Shown piece after piece: positions 25,166 to 33,031 of a stretch of 36,812 nucleotides of DNA (position 1 is the stretch's first letter; every line of letters begins with the position of its first letter). The position numbers and the translations under genes are program-made. The stretch lies in the NCBI GenBank assembly GCA_040080915.1, contig JBEBHD010000023.1, positions 1 through 36,812 on the forward strand, given 5' to 3'. Under the pieces are notes generated by a model. It did no database searches. It was not told where the DNA came from and saw only the letters and a list, made by a program, of their open reading frames with translations. This DNA is from M3007 sp040080915 (lineage in GTDB: Bacteria > Bacteroidota > Bacteroidia > Chitinophagales > Saprospiraceae).

Positions 25166-25843
25166 ATGGACATCAGAATGACCTTGCCGATTTTCGACAG
25201 CAACCCGCTCTTTGCGGTGCTGGCACCGGAAGAACTGCTCCTGCTGCAACAAACCGCCACTGTACAAGCTTACTCCAAACACCAGGTGATCTACAAGCCA
25301 GGACAGGCCGCAAATAAAGTCTATTTTTTGCTCAAAGGGACCGTGAAAGTTGCCGTACATGCTGAAAAGAAAGATATCATCAAATATGTGGTACGACCCG
25401 GCAATCTATTCGGCGAGTCCTGCCTGACTGGCGAAGCGCAACGCCGCGATTTCGCTTACGCCATGGAAGACAGTGCTGAAGTGGTCGAGCTCGATGCTCA
25501 AGCGCTGTTGAGTATCATGCGGAAAAATTTCGCCTTTGCCCAGTCGCTGCTGCATTTCCTTGGCGAGCGGCTGCGCTACACCGAGACCCAGTTGGAGAAA
25601 GTGGTGCTCAAGGATTCCAAAAGCCGCATCCTCGAATTTCTGCACCAGATGGGTGTGGAGCAAGGCAAGCGCATCGGTTTTGAAACCTTGGTAAAGCACA
25701 ACATGACGCACCAGGACATCGCTGACCTCACAGGCACCAGTCGTCAGATGGTGACGGCCGTGCTCAACCAGCTCAAGCGCTCCAACGTGCTGTACTTCAA
25801 CCGTAAAAAAATTCTGTTCCGCGACCTCAGCGCTCTGCCGTGA
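25166..25843 (+). CDS. Crp/Fnr-family transcription regulator
   Basis: 225 aa. The N-terminal cyclic-nucleotide-binding-like domain covers about 15-125 (QVIYKPGQAANKVYFLLKGT, YVVRPGNLFGESCLTGEAQR), followed by a long dimerisation helix (SLLHFLGERLRYTETQLEKV). The C-terminal winged helix-turn-helix (about 165-222) has the recognition segment MTHQDIADLTGTSRQMVTAV. There is no Fnr-type cysteine cluster, and the phosphate-binding residues of true Crp are only partly matched, so the effector is unknown. The ATG at 25166 is chosen; Met6 is a possible alternative. A strong terminator follows 60 bp after the stop. Confidence 0.93.
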   Translation: MDIRMTLPIFDSNPLFAVLAPEELLLLQQTATVQAYSKHQVIYKPGQAANKVYFLLKGTVKVAVHAEKKDIIKYVVRPGNLFGESCLTGEAQRRDFAYAMEDSAEVVELDAQALLSIMRKNFAFAQSLLHFLGERLRYTETQLEKVVLKDSKSRILEFLHQMGVEQGKRIGFETLVKHNMTHQDIADLTGTSRQMVTAVLNQLKRSNVLYFNRKKILFRDLSALP

Positions 25844-25903
25844 GCGGAACCAGCCTCAACGGGCAAACAGTTTTGCTTCATACGATAGAATGGGTTTTGT
25901 TCG

Positions 25904-25930
25904 GCGGCGTGCAACGGCACGCCGCTTTTT
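25904..25930 (+). terminator. Strong rho-independent terminator after the Crp-family gene
   Basis: GCGGCGTGC-AACG-GCACGCCGC is a perfect 9-bp stem with a 4-nt loop, followed by TTTTTGTTTT. It separates convergent genes; for the minus-strand GH35 gene, which ends at 25946, its other face has AAAACAAAAA in front and TTTTG after, so it may serve both. Confidence 0.9.
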
Positions 25931-25945
25931 GTTTTAGCACCCTAC

Positions 25946-27766
25946 CTACTCCAACGAGGGCATCCCCCGAAGCATGCCCGGTGCCGTGCGGTGCAGGTCG
26001 AACAGGATCACCTCGTTGGCACCTTTTTTCAAAAAAGGCGCTGGCAGGTAAAGCCGCTGCTGCGGCCCGATGTTCCAGTAGCGCCCGAGGTGGTGGCCGT
26101 TTACCCACACATGCCCTTTTTCCCAGCTACTGACATCCAGGTAGGTGTCGCCCGGCGCGTCGAGGTTGAAAGCCCCTCGAAAAAAGAAGCCGGGTTGCTC
26201 CAGCCATGTACCAGGAGAGCGGCCTGGCAGAGACGCGATCTGGGCAGAATCCATCGGCAACAAATGCACACGCCAGTCCATCAGGGTCATGCCGTTCAGG
26301 GTGACGCGCTCCGTAATGCCCTTGGGGTCAATCAGATGCTGGCCGTAATTAATACGGCCCATGCCTTCCACCAGGATGTCGAGGCGCTGGGCGGGCGGAT
26401 CGGTTCGGGGGAGGTCGAGGGTTTGGTTCTTTTTTGTGCGATCCAGGGAGCCGACGTATTTTCCATCCAGGTACACATTGGCGTAGTCGTGCAGGTCCGT
26501 CACGGTCAGTTTGCCCTGGTGGTGCCCGCGTAGTGTGGTCGAGTAAACGATAAAGCCAAAACTCTGACCGTATTGCTCCATAGGTTTGGGCTGTGCCGAC
26601 TGGATGGGTTGGGGCAAAATATTCCAAAAAGAGCACGCGGGCTGCATCGAAAAATCGGGCAAACTGATAGCCGGTAGCGGCAACGGCGGGTCGGGCAGGC
26701 GGGGTGCGCTCGGCTTCTGGTACCGGCTTAGCAGGCGGCGGATAGCCCAGTATTTGGGCGTGAGGGAGCCGTCTTCGCGGATGGGCGCGTCGTAGTCGTA
26801 ACTCGTCACATCGGGCTGGTACACATCGCTGAAATTGGCCCCGGCGTAAAAACCCCAGTTGGTACCGCCGTGCAACACGTACAGGCTCCACGATTTCCGG
26901 TTTTGAATCATGCCCTCGAGATCGCGCAGCATATCCACCGTATCCACCCGCTGCCAGGCTTCGCCCCAGTGGGTGAGCCAGCCGGGGTAGTACTCCGAGC
27001 AAAAAGCGGGCACGTCCGGGCGGGACTGCCGAGCCTGGGCAAAATGCTCTGCGTTGACTCCCGGATCGAGGCCGACCACACAACCGTCTATCGTGCCCGC
27101 TTCCAGCATGAATGGCGTGGCCCCGTCGGCGGTGGAGAGCGGAATCGTTATGCCCGCCTCTCGCCACGCATTTTTCAAGGTGAACAGATACCGGGCATCG
27201 TTTCCGTAACTGCCGTATTCGTTTTCCACTTGCAGGAGGATCACGTTTCCTCCCCGGCTGATCTGGTGCGGCGCAACCACGGCCGCAATTTTCTCCACAT
27301 AGCGCAGCGATGCCCGCAGGTAATCAGGTTCGGAGCAGCGCACTTTGGCACCAGGCTTGGCCAGTAGCCACGCCGGCAGGCCACCGAAATCCCACTCCGC
27401 GCACACATAAGGCCCCGGACGCAGAAAGACGTACAGTCCGACTTCCCGCGCTGTTTCGATAAACGCGCTCAGGTCGTTGTTTTCGGAAAAATCCCACTTG
27501 CCGGGGCTGGGTTCGAGGGCGTTCCAGAATACGTATGTACCCACGGTGTTCAGCCCCATTGCCTTGGCTTTCAGCAGCCTGTCGCGCCAGTAGGCACGCG
27601 GGATGCGCTGAAAATGCATCTCGCCGCCCCACATAACAAAGGGCTGGCCATGCAGGAAAAAGCCGGAAGTGTCGTACGAAAACGGGGCGGGGCTGGAGGT
27701 TTGGGCGGCGGCAGCAGAGCAAAACGAGAGGCTGGCGAGCAGGAAAAAGATGTTGAGTGAAGGCAT
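25946..27766 (-). CDS. GH35 beta-galactosidase, secreted
   Basis: 606 aa. Signal peptide MPSLNIFFLLASLSFCSAAA. The GH35 catalytic barrel follows: GGEMHFQRIPRAYWRDRLLK, NTVGTYVFWNALEP, LRPGPYVCAEWDFGG, the acid/base Glu183 in QVENEYGSYG and the nucleophile Glu258 in CSEYYPGWLTHWGE. Jelly-roll domains complete the C-terminus (YANVYLDGKYVGSLDR, GHVWVNGHHLGRYWNIGPQQ). It removes terminal beta-galactose from polysaccharides or glycoconjugates outside the inner membrane. An open frame runs 76 codons further upstream and overlaps the next gene; the ATG at 27766 gives the signal peptide and is chosen. Confidence 0.94.
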   Translation of the reverse strand: MPSLNIFFLLASLSFCSAAAAQTSSPAPFSYDTSGFFLHGQPFVMWGGEMHFQRIPRAYWRDRLLKAKAMGLNTVGTYVFWNALEPSPGKWDFSENNDLSAFIETAREVGLYVFLRPGPYVCAEWDFGGLPAWLLAKPGAKVRCSEPDYLRASLRYVEKIAAVVAPHQISRGGNVILLQVENEYGSYGNDARYLFTLKNAWREAGITIPLSTADGATPFMLEAGTIDGCVVGLDPGVNAEHFAQARQSRPDVPAFCSEYYPGWLTHWGEAWQRVDTVDMLRDLEGMIQNRKSWSLYVLHGGTNWGFYAGANFSDVYQPDVTSYDYDAPIREDGSLTPKYWAIRRLLSRYQKPSAPRLPDPPLPLPAISLPDFSMQPACSFWNILPQPIQSAQPKPMEQYGQSFGFIVYSTTLRGHHQGKLTVTDLHDYANVYLDGKYVGSLDRTKKNQTLDLPRTDPPAQRLDILVEGMGRINYGQHLIDPKGITERVTLNGMTLMDWRVHLLPMDSAQIASLPGRSPGTWLEQPGFFFRGAFNLDAPGDTYLDVSSWEKGHVWVNGHHLGRYWNIGPQQRLYLPAPFLKKGANEVILFDLHRTAPGMLRGMPSLE

Positions 27767-27951
27767 GAAATTAAATGACTGACATAACCTTGATTGAGGC
27801 CCGAAAGGTAACAGGTTTTGTTTGACGGCCAGTGAATCTCCACCCGTGAATACACCAAACACTGTGGAGGAACCCACATGAACGCCAAGAACACAAGGCA
27901 ACCTCGAACGCCGACAAAGCAGCCTTGTGTTTTGTCCGTAAATGTTGCGAA

Positions 27952-28554
27952 TCAGGCTGGCTTGGTGGTCAGTACCGTGCCGAGGCTGTGCCACATCGGA
28001 AAGGTGGTCAGAAGGTTCCGCTCAGCTTCTTTGAGAAACTTTCCGTTGATGCCGAGCAACTCAAGAATCAAATGCAAAACGTTGTCAATGATGTTCAGAA
28101 GGCCTATGATGATTTTGATGAGTTTGTTCAGCCAATCTGGGAAATTGAAAATGGATTGCAAAAGTTCGAGCAATTGCAAGCCCACTTTTTTGATGATCTC
28201 GATGATGAGTTCAAGTTTGGATTTCTTCTTGTTGCTCGCCAAAATACCGATTGCCGAACGCTGCATTCGGATGATACCTGAATTGTCGAGGTGACGATTG
28301 AGCAGGCTCCGGGAGTCGTTGTCCAGTTCGGCGTAAATCGCCATCATTTCTTTTTCCACACTTCTGGTCGCGTCATTCAAGACCCCGGTGAAGATATTGA
28401 GTTGTTCGACCTCGTCGGGGTTGTCCTCTCCAAGTTGGCGGCTGTAACTGGCCCCAAACTGGGCGGTCAGTTCGGAAAAATTGGAAAGATAAGCGGCATA
28501 GCTGCTCGGCCCGTCCGGCCTTTCTTCAGTGAATTTACTGATTTCTTTTGCCAT
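27952..28554 (-). CDS. Unknown 200-aa protein with amphipathic/hydrophobic helical C-terminal half
   Basis: No family is recognised. The N-terminal half is polar and acidic (AKEISKFTEERPDGPSSYAA, QLGEDNPDEVEQLNIFTGVL). From about residue 105 the sequence becomes Leu/Ile-rich with a repeating helical pattern (KLELIIEIIKKVGLQLLELL, then LNKLIKIIIGLLNIIDNVLH, then LILELLGI). It has no signal peptide. Such helices could insert into a membrane or pack as a bundle, so a pore-forming or membrane-associated role is possible but unproven. The DNA is visibly A/T-richer than the GH35 gene and the genes beyond 30 kb; a sampled 60-base line at 28081 has 24 G+C. The ATG at 28554 is the first start of the frame. 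Acquisition by transfer is plausible. Confidence 0.75.
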   Translation of the reverse strand: MAKEISKFTEERPDGPSSYAAYLSNFSELTAQFGASYSRQLGEDNPDEVEQLNIFTGVLNDATRSVEKEMMAIYAELDNDSRSLLNRHLDNSGIIRMQRSAIGILASNKKKSKLELIIEIIKKVGLQLLELLQSIFNFPDWLNKLIKIIIGLLNIIDNVLHLILELLGINGKFLKEAERNLLTTFPMWHSLGTVLTTKPA

Positions 28555-28664
28555 GGCATTTCAAGTTTTAGGTGTGAACGTATGCTGGCAAATCCACCGG
28601 CCTACACGCTTGTTACCCTTAAACCTAAAATTTAAACACGCTCTTATCCTCCCCAAAATGGAGA

Positions 28665-28684
28665 GCGGGTGCCATAGCACCCGC
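28665..28684. other. Perfect 8-bp hairpin with CATA loop
   Basis: GCGGGTGC-CATA-GCACCCGC, 129 nt beyond the nhaD stop on the minus strand. No T-run directly follows on either strand. Its core TGCCATAGC matches the hairpin at 3089-3103. Confidence 0.6.
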
Positions 28685-28729
28685 CCTCGCGTATGTAGAC
28701 ACCCACGCATATAGCAGCGGGCGGAACGA

Positions 28730-28766
28730 CGGCGGCCCCGTCGAGCGGGGTTCCACCGTTTTCTTG
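28730..28766 (+). terminator. Terminator-like hairpin on the plus strand
   Basis: CGGCGG (28730-28735) pairs with CCACCG (28753-28758), including one G-U in one orientation. The inner CCCCG-TCGAG-CGGGG continues the stem after a 2-nt bulge, and TTTTCTTG follows. The shape is that of an intrinsic terminator, but no plus-strand gene precedes it. Confidence 0.45.
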
Positions 28767-28812
28767 ACAGCTTGGGACTGACTCGTAATTATGGCCCAGA
28801 GAGCAGACTATC

Positions 28813-30087
28813 TCAATGCAAGAGGTTGTATTGGGCAACATAAACTGCTGCTCCGGCAAAGTATCCGATCACAGCAAGCCATGTTATTTTTTTCAAGTAC
28901 CAAAAAAAGTCAATTTTCTCCATACCCATTGCCGCCACGCCTGCTGCAGAGCCGATGATCAGTGCGCTGCCGCCAGTACCGGTCGCATACGCCAGAAACT
29001 CCCAGAAAAAATGGTCTGACGGGTACTGTTCAAAACTGTACATACCCTGAGCGGCGGCTACCAGCGGCACGTTGTCTACCACAGCCGAAAGCATCCCGAT
29101 AGACAGGACAACAAGTGTGTCGTCTGCAATGGTTTGAGTCAGCCATTGGGCCATTTGCGTGAGTTGTCCGGTCGCTTGCAAGGCGGCAATACTCAACAAA
29201 ACACCCAGAAAAAACAGGATACTTGGCGAGTCTGCTTTTCGCAGTGCATGCACGACAGACAAAAAATCCTTGTCCGCCGTGTCTTTTTCACTGTGGATCA
29301 CCTCCGTCACAATCCACAAAAAGGCCAGCCCCAGCAGCATCGCCATAAATGGCGGCAGGTGGGTCATTGTTTTGAAGACGGGGACAAAAATCAAGACCCC
29401 AAGCCCCAGCCAAAAAATGAAATTTCTCTCGAAAGGAGTACTGGCTAATTGTTTTTCCTCTACGGCGGCGGCCTGAACAGTTCCTTTTAGCCGCCCTGAA
29501 ACCAGCAACAGGGGTAAAAGCAGGCAAATAATGCTGGGAAGGATAAGTTGTGCCATAATGTTCAGGGCCGACACCTGCCCACCTATCCAGAGCATGGTCG
29601 TCGTCACGTCTCCCAGTGGTGACCATGCGCCGCCCGCGTTGGCGGCAATCACCGTCATTCCCACAAAAAACAACCGCTGATCCTTGTCGGCGATCAACTT
29701 GCGCAGCAAAGAAACGATGATAATCGTGGTGGTCAGGTTGTCCAAAAAGGCAGAAAGAAAAAACGTGATGATGCAGACGATCCACAGCAGTTTCCGGGTA
29801 CTTGTTGTTACTATCCGGTCGGTGATGACCTGAAACCCATCGTGCGCATCCACCAATTCAACTATCGTCATGGCACCGAGCAAGAAAAACAGGATGCCCG
29901 AAATTTCACCAAGATGCTCCATCAGTTGATGGGAAACTGCGTGTGTATTTGATTGGTGGAGAATGTAAACCGTCCAGCACAAAACGCCCGTTGCCAGCGC
30001 AGTAGCCGCTTTGTTGATCTTGATATTGTGCTCAAGGGTTATCGCAAGGTAACCGATGATGAAAATGATTATGATACTTGTTGTCAT
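28813..30087 (-). CDS. nhaD: NhaD-type Na+/H+ antiporter
   Basis: 424 aa with about 11-12 hydrophobic segments, from SIIIIFIIGYLAITLEH to LAVIGYFAGAAVYVAQ. Motifs typical of NhaD and the wider ion-transporter superfamily are ILFFLLGAMTIVELVDAH, FFLSAFLDNLTTTIIIVSLL, NAGGAWSPLGDVTTTMLW and, in the second half, SAVVDNVPLVAAAQGMY and GTGGSALIIGSAAG. It should export Na+ (or Li+) in exchange for protons across the inner membrane, for salt and pH homeostasis. It lies 70 bp after the glycosyltransferase gene on the same strand; no own promoter was recognised. Confidence 0.92.
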   Translation of the reverse strand: MTTSIIIIFIIGYLAITLEHNIKINKAATALATGVLCWTVYILHQSNTHAVSHQLMEHLGEISGILFFLLGAMTIVELVDAHDGFQVITDRIVTTSTRKLLWIVCIITFFLSAFLDNLTTTIIIVSLLRKLIADKDQRLFFVGMTVIAANAGGAWSPLGDVTTTMLWIGGQVSALNIMAQLILPSIICLLLPLLLVSGRLKGTVQAAAVEEKQLASTPFERNFIFWLGLGVLIFVPVFKTMTHLPPFMAMLLGLAFLWIVTEVIHSEKDTADKDFLSVVHALRKADSPSILFFLGVLLSIAALQATGQLTQMAQWLTQTIADDTLVVLSIGMLSAVVDNVPLVAAAQGMYSFEQYPSDHFFWEFLAYATGTGGSALIIGSAAGVAAMGMEKIDFFWYLKKITWLAVIGYFAGAAVYVAQYNLLH

Positions 30088-30157
30088 TGATTGCTGTTGA
30101 ATTTTGGCTTTAACGCCCGGAAGTACATGCTTGGTAAAATCGAATTTGTACGCGCCG

Positions 30158-31756
30158 TCAGTTTGTTTTCCCCACGACGACCCAAAAGTATGTGGTTTCC
30201 TCCACTACCCGACCGGTTTCAAACAGGCGTTTTGTCAATGCTGCCTCGGGGTTGTGGCGCAGGTACGTTGCCTGGTTTTTTTCTACCAAAAAAACGGGCC
30301 GCGTGCGGGCCAGTTCGGTCTCCACTAAAGTTTGGGCAGCGCCCATTTCGCGCCTTACCACCCAATCGAGCGGCAATGGCGGGCGGGTTTTTGTCAAAAA
30401 ATTGGCCTGAGGAAAAGCGGGCAGGGCTTTGATGTTTGGCCCATGACGCTCGACCAGATCGCGCAAATCGCGGTAAAGTGCCGCCGTTTCCGGGCTGCTG
30501 TAAATACCGGTCAACGCCGGAAAAATGGTGCCCAAATGCTCGGTCATGGCCGCCCTCTTACCGTCGCGGTACACCTGCTCGTAGCCCCAGCGGAACAGCC
30601 CTAACAGCAACGCGAGGGCTGCCGCGCTCCACCACACGGTACTCCTGCCCGGGTAAGCGGCGGCAACCAATTTCCGGGAAATTTCCAGCGCGGCGTACGC
30701 CCACGGTAGCGCAAACAGCACGGGCAAATTGTAGCCCCAACTCACTGAAGAACACCAGCACAGTGCCAGCAAAGCGCCAAAACGCCAGGCTTGTGCCCAA
30801 GCCCATTGGCCTTGCTGCCATTGCCAGATACCAAATAGCACGGCCACCCAAAACAACAGGCGCGTTTGCGCAAATGGCACGGTGAACTCCGCCCGTTCGG
30901 CCACCCCCCAGGCGTAGCTCGCAGCCAATGCCGCCAGCCACAGCGCCCAAGCCCAAAATGCCCGCTGTGCCGCCTTTTTTTTCCAAAAAAACCAAACGAC
31001 GGGCGGCAGCAGCAGGGCCGTGAGGCCAGCCAGCACGGGCTGGATGCGGAAATAATCGAACACCCCGTGCTGCATCGCCTGCCCGGACGACGTGGCGGCG
31101 GTGGTCATGTCCCAGAACGAGCCGAGCAGGTTTTGAGAAAAAAGATACGCGGCGAAAAACCCCAATCCGGCACCGCACCCGGCGAGCACCGGCACGGCGA
31201 AGCGAACCGTCGGCAGCAGCAAAAACAACACCGCCATGGGGTAAAATGACTGTTTACACAGCAGCATCGCCGCCAAAAAAATGCCGGATAAAATACCGCC
31301 GAGCATGCCCGGCACGGTGATTCCACACCAAATAGCCGCAGCGCCGAACAGCAGCCCGTCCACCGTGTGCCAGGCCGCTGGCGGGTAGCAATGCACGGAC
31401 AGGACGAACGCAAACGCCGCCAGCACCCAACGGTACTTGCCCTGTGCCAGCACTGCCGCACCGAACCACGAGTACAGCGCCACTTTGAGATAAAAAATCC
31501 AACGCTCGCCCAGCACGGCAAACGACTCCGGCAGCAGCTGCAACTCCAGCGCCCGCAACCACACCGGCAGGGGCGGGCGCACGTACACCACATCGGCGTA
31601 CAGCGCCTTGCCGCTCAGCACCTGCCAGGCCAGTCCGGTGAGGAAGCCGCCGTCAGTTTCGTTGATGCCGAACGGGGCGTAGCACAGGCAATAGGCCGCC
31701 ACAAGGGCGAAGAAAAAGGCGGGGAGCAGGTTTTTTTTCAGGAAAGTCATCTGCAT
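30158..31756 (-). CDS. Polytopic membrane glycosyltransferase-like protein (GT-C / ArnT-PMT type)
   Basis: 532 aa. The first half and middle are almost all membrane helices (LLPAFFFALVAAYCLCYAPF, WVLAAFAFVLSVHCYPPAAW, GILSGIFLAAMLLCKQSFYP, ALLALCWCSSVSWGYNLPVL). The first outer loop has NETDGGFLTGLAWQVLSGKA and YADVVYVRPPLPVWL, the acidic and (R)PPL pattern of GT-C enzymes that use lipid-linked sugars. The last 130 residues are soluble and probably periplasmic. The donor, acceptor and even activity are not proven. The start is either the ATG at 31756 or the one at 31750; an open frame continues upstream but only as a shadow of hutI. It lies 28 bp after hutI, so the two are probably co-transcribed. 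Confidence 0.78.
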   Translation of the reverse strand: MQMTFLKKNLLPAFFFALVAAYCLCYAPFGINETDGGFLTGLAWQVLSGKALYADVVYVRPPLPVWLRALELQLLPESFAVLGERWIFYLKVALYSWFGAAVLAQGKYRWVLAAFAFVLSVHCYPPAAWHTVDGLLFGAAAIWCGITVPGMLGGILSGIFLAAMLLCKQSFYPMAVLFLLLPTVRFAVPVLAGCGAGLGFFAAYLFSQNLLGSFWDMTTAATSSGQAMQHGVFDYFRIQPVLAGLTALLLPPVVWFFWKKKAAQRAFWAWALWLAALAASYAWGVAERAEFTVPFAQTRLLFWVAVLFGIWQWQQGQWAWAQAWRFGALLALCWCSSVSWGYNLPVLFALPWAYAALEISRKLVAAAYPGRSTVWWSAAALALLLGLFRWGYEQVYRDGKRAAMTEHLGTIFPALTGIYSSPETAALYRDLRDLVERHGPNIKALPAFPQANFLTKTRPPLPLDWVVRREMGAAQTLVETELARTRPVFLVEKNQATYLRHNPEAALTKRLFETGRVVEETTYFWVVVGKTN

Positions 31757-31784
31757 GATTTTGGTTGTGCGCCCGCGTTCTTTC

Positions 31785-33026
31785 TTACCCCTCCCAAACC
31801 CGGCCATTGAGCACCACCGCCTCCGTCGGGTCGTTGCCGAACGAATACGGCAGTTGCGCCACAGATGCCAGCGGCTTGGTGACGAACACGTTGGCCTTTT
31901 TTCCAACGGCGATACTGCCGTACTCAGCCTCCAACTCGATAGCCCGGGCACCGTTGATGGTAGCGGCATTGATCGCCTCTTCGGGTAGCATCTTCATTTT
32001 CACACAAGCCAACGCCACCACGAACGCCATGCGACCCGAGGGCGACGAGCCGGGATTGTAGTCCGAAGCCAGCACCACGGGCAGGCCCGCATCAATGAGC
32101 CGACGGGCGGGCGCGTACGGTATGCCGAGAAAAAACGAGCAGCCCGGGAGCAAGGTCGGCAGCGTATGGCTTGCCCGCAGGGCCTCTATTTCGGCTTCGC
32201 CTGCGTGCTCAAGGTGGTCCACTGACACGGCCCGGTTGGCCACGCCCACCTGAACGCCGCCGGAGTAGTCCAATTCGTTGGCATGGATTTTCGGTTTGAG
32301 GCCGTGCGCCCAACCCGCCTGCAGGATGCGCTCGGTTTCTTCCACGGTGAAAAAACCCCGGTCGCAGAACACATCGCAGTAGTCGGCCAGCCCCTCTTCG
32401 GCCACGCGAGGGATCATCTGCTGCACCACCAAATCTACGTATTCCGAGCGGCGGTTTTTGTACTCCGTCGGCACGGCGTGCGCGCCGAGAAAAGTGGCCT
32501 TGATCGGGATGGGGCTGACGGCCTTGAGGCGCTGCACCACGCGCAGCATTTTCAGTTCACTGTCCGTGCTGAGGCCGTAGCCGCTCTTGATCTCGATGGC
32601 CCCGGTACCGTAGCCGATCACCTCGCGCAGGCGCTGCCAGGCACTCTCGAAGAGCACGTCTTCCGGTGTGTCGCGCAGGCGCATGGCCGAGTTCAGGATG
32701 CCGCCGCCGTTTTGAGCGATCTCCTCGTAGGTCAGCCCCCGGATGCGGCCCACAAACTCTTCCTCCCGCGTAGCCGCGAACACGATATGCGTGTGCGAGT
32801 CGCACCAGGAGGGGAAAACCATACGCCCCGACGCATCGAGGGTCTTGTCGGCGCGTTCGGGGCATTCGGACATCGGGCCGAACGCGGCGATTCGGTCGTT
32901 TTCAAGGAGCAGGTATGCATCGTGCAGTACGGGCAGGTGGGCCATGTCGGCCCCGGCAGCCAGGAGCCGGGGTTGGGTCTCGGCCTGGACGAGGGTCTTG
33001 ATGTTGCGAATGAGCAGGTTGGGCAT
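31785..33026 (-). CDS. hutI: Imidazolonepropionase (histidine degradation)
   Basis: 413 aa, the usual length. Amidohydrolase fold with the metal ligands His78/His80 in CDSHTHIVFA, KSGYGLSTDSELKM, FLGAHAVPTEYKNR, KIHANELDYSGG, SVDHLEHA and the catalytic-site ASDYNPGSSPSGRM. It opens the imidazolone ring to give N-formimino-L-glutamate, the third step of the Hut pathway. No other hut gene is in the window; its neighbours are a secreted hydrolase and a glycosyltransferase. The start at 33026 is chosen over 33062 because the upstream gene stops at 33032 and MPNLLIRNIK is the usual N-terminus. Confidence 0.94.
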   Translation of the reverse strand: MPNLLIRNIKTLVQAETQPRLLAAGADMAHLPVLHDAYLLLENDRIAAFGPMSECPERADKTLDASGRMVFPSWCDSHTHIVFAATREEEFVGRIRGLTYEEIAQNGGGILNSAMRLRDTPEDVLFESAWQRLREVIGYGTGAIEIKSGYGLSTDSELKMLRVVQRLKAVSPIPIKATFLGAHAVPTEYKNRRSEYVDLVVQQMIPRVAEEGLADYCDVFCDRGFFTVEETERILQAGWAHGLKPKIHANELDYSGGVQVGVANRAVSVDHLEHAGEAEIEALRASHTLPTLLPGCSFFLGIPYAPARRLIDAGLPVVLASDYNPGSSPSGRMAFVVALACVKMKMLPEEAINAATINGARAIELEAEYGSIAVGKKANVFVTKPLASVAQLPYSFGNDPTEAVVLNGRVWEG

Positions 33027-33031
33027 ATTTC

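Larger units (their letters stand above)
28600..28766 (+). ncRNA. Candidate small structured RNA (low confidence)
   Basis: The gap between two minus-strand genes holds two strong hairpins in a row: a perfect 8-bp stem at 28665-28684 and a stem at 28730-28758 followed by a T-rich run in the plus direction. No gene lies upstream on the plus strand for that terminator to serve, so a small plus-strand RNA is one explanation. No TAnnTTTG box was found ahead of it, and the 5' end is a guess. Confidence 0.2.

Noticed and set aside
11620..26045. Near-palindromic T-run / C / A-run stretches inside GH57 (about 11631) and GH35 (about 26025), possible slippage sites
   Set aside because: They encode Phe/Leu-Lys-rich stretches in intact frames, with no overlapping downstream frame that a shift would reach.
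28644..28859. 71-codon minus-strand frame reading through the two hairpins after nhaD
   Set aside because: It starts inside nhaD, and its sequence is dictated by the hairpins; a peptide cannot be supported.
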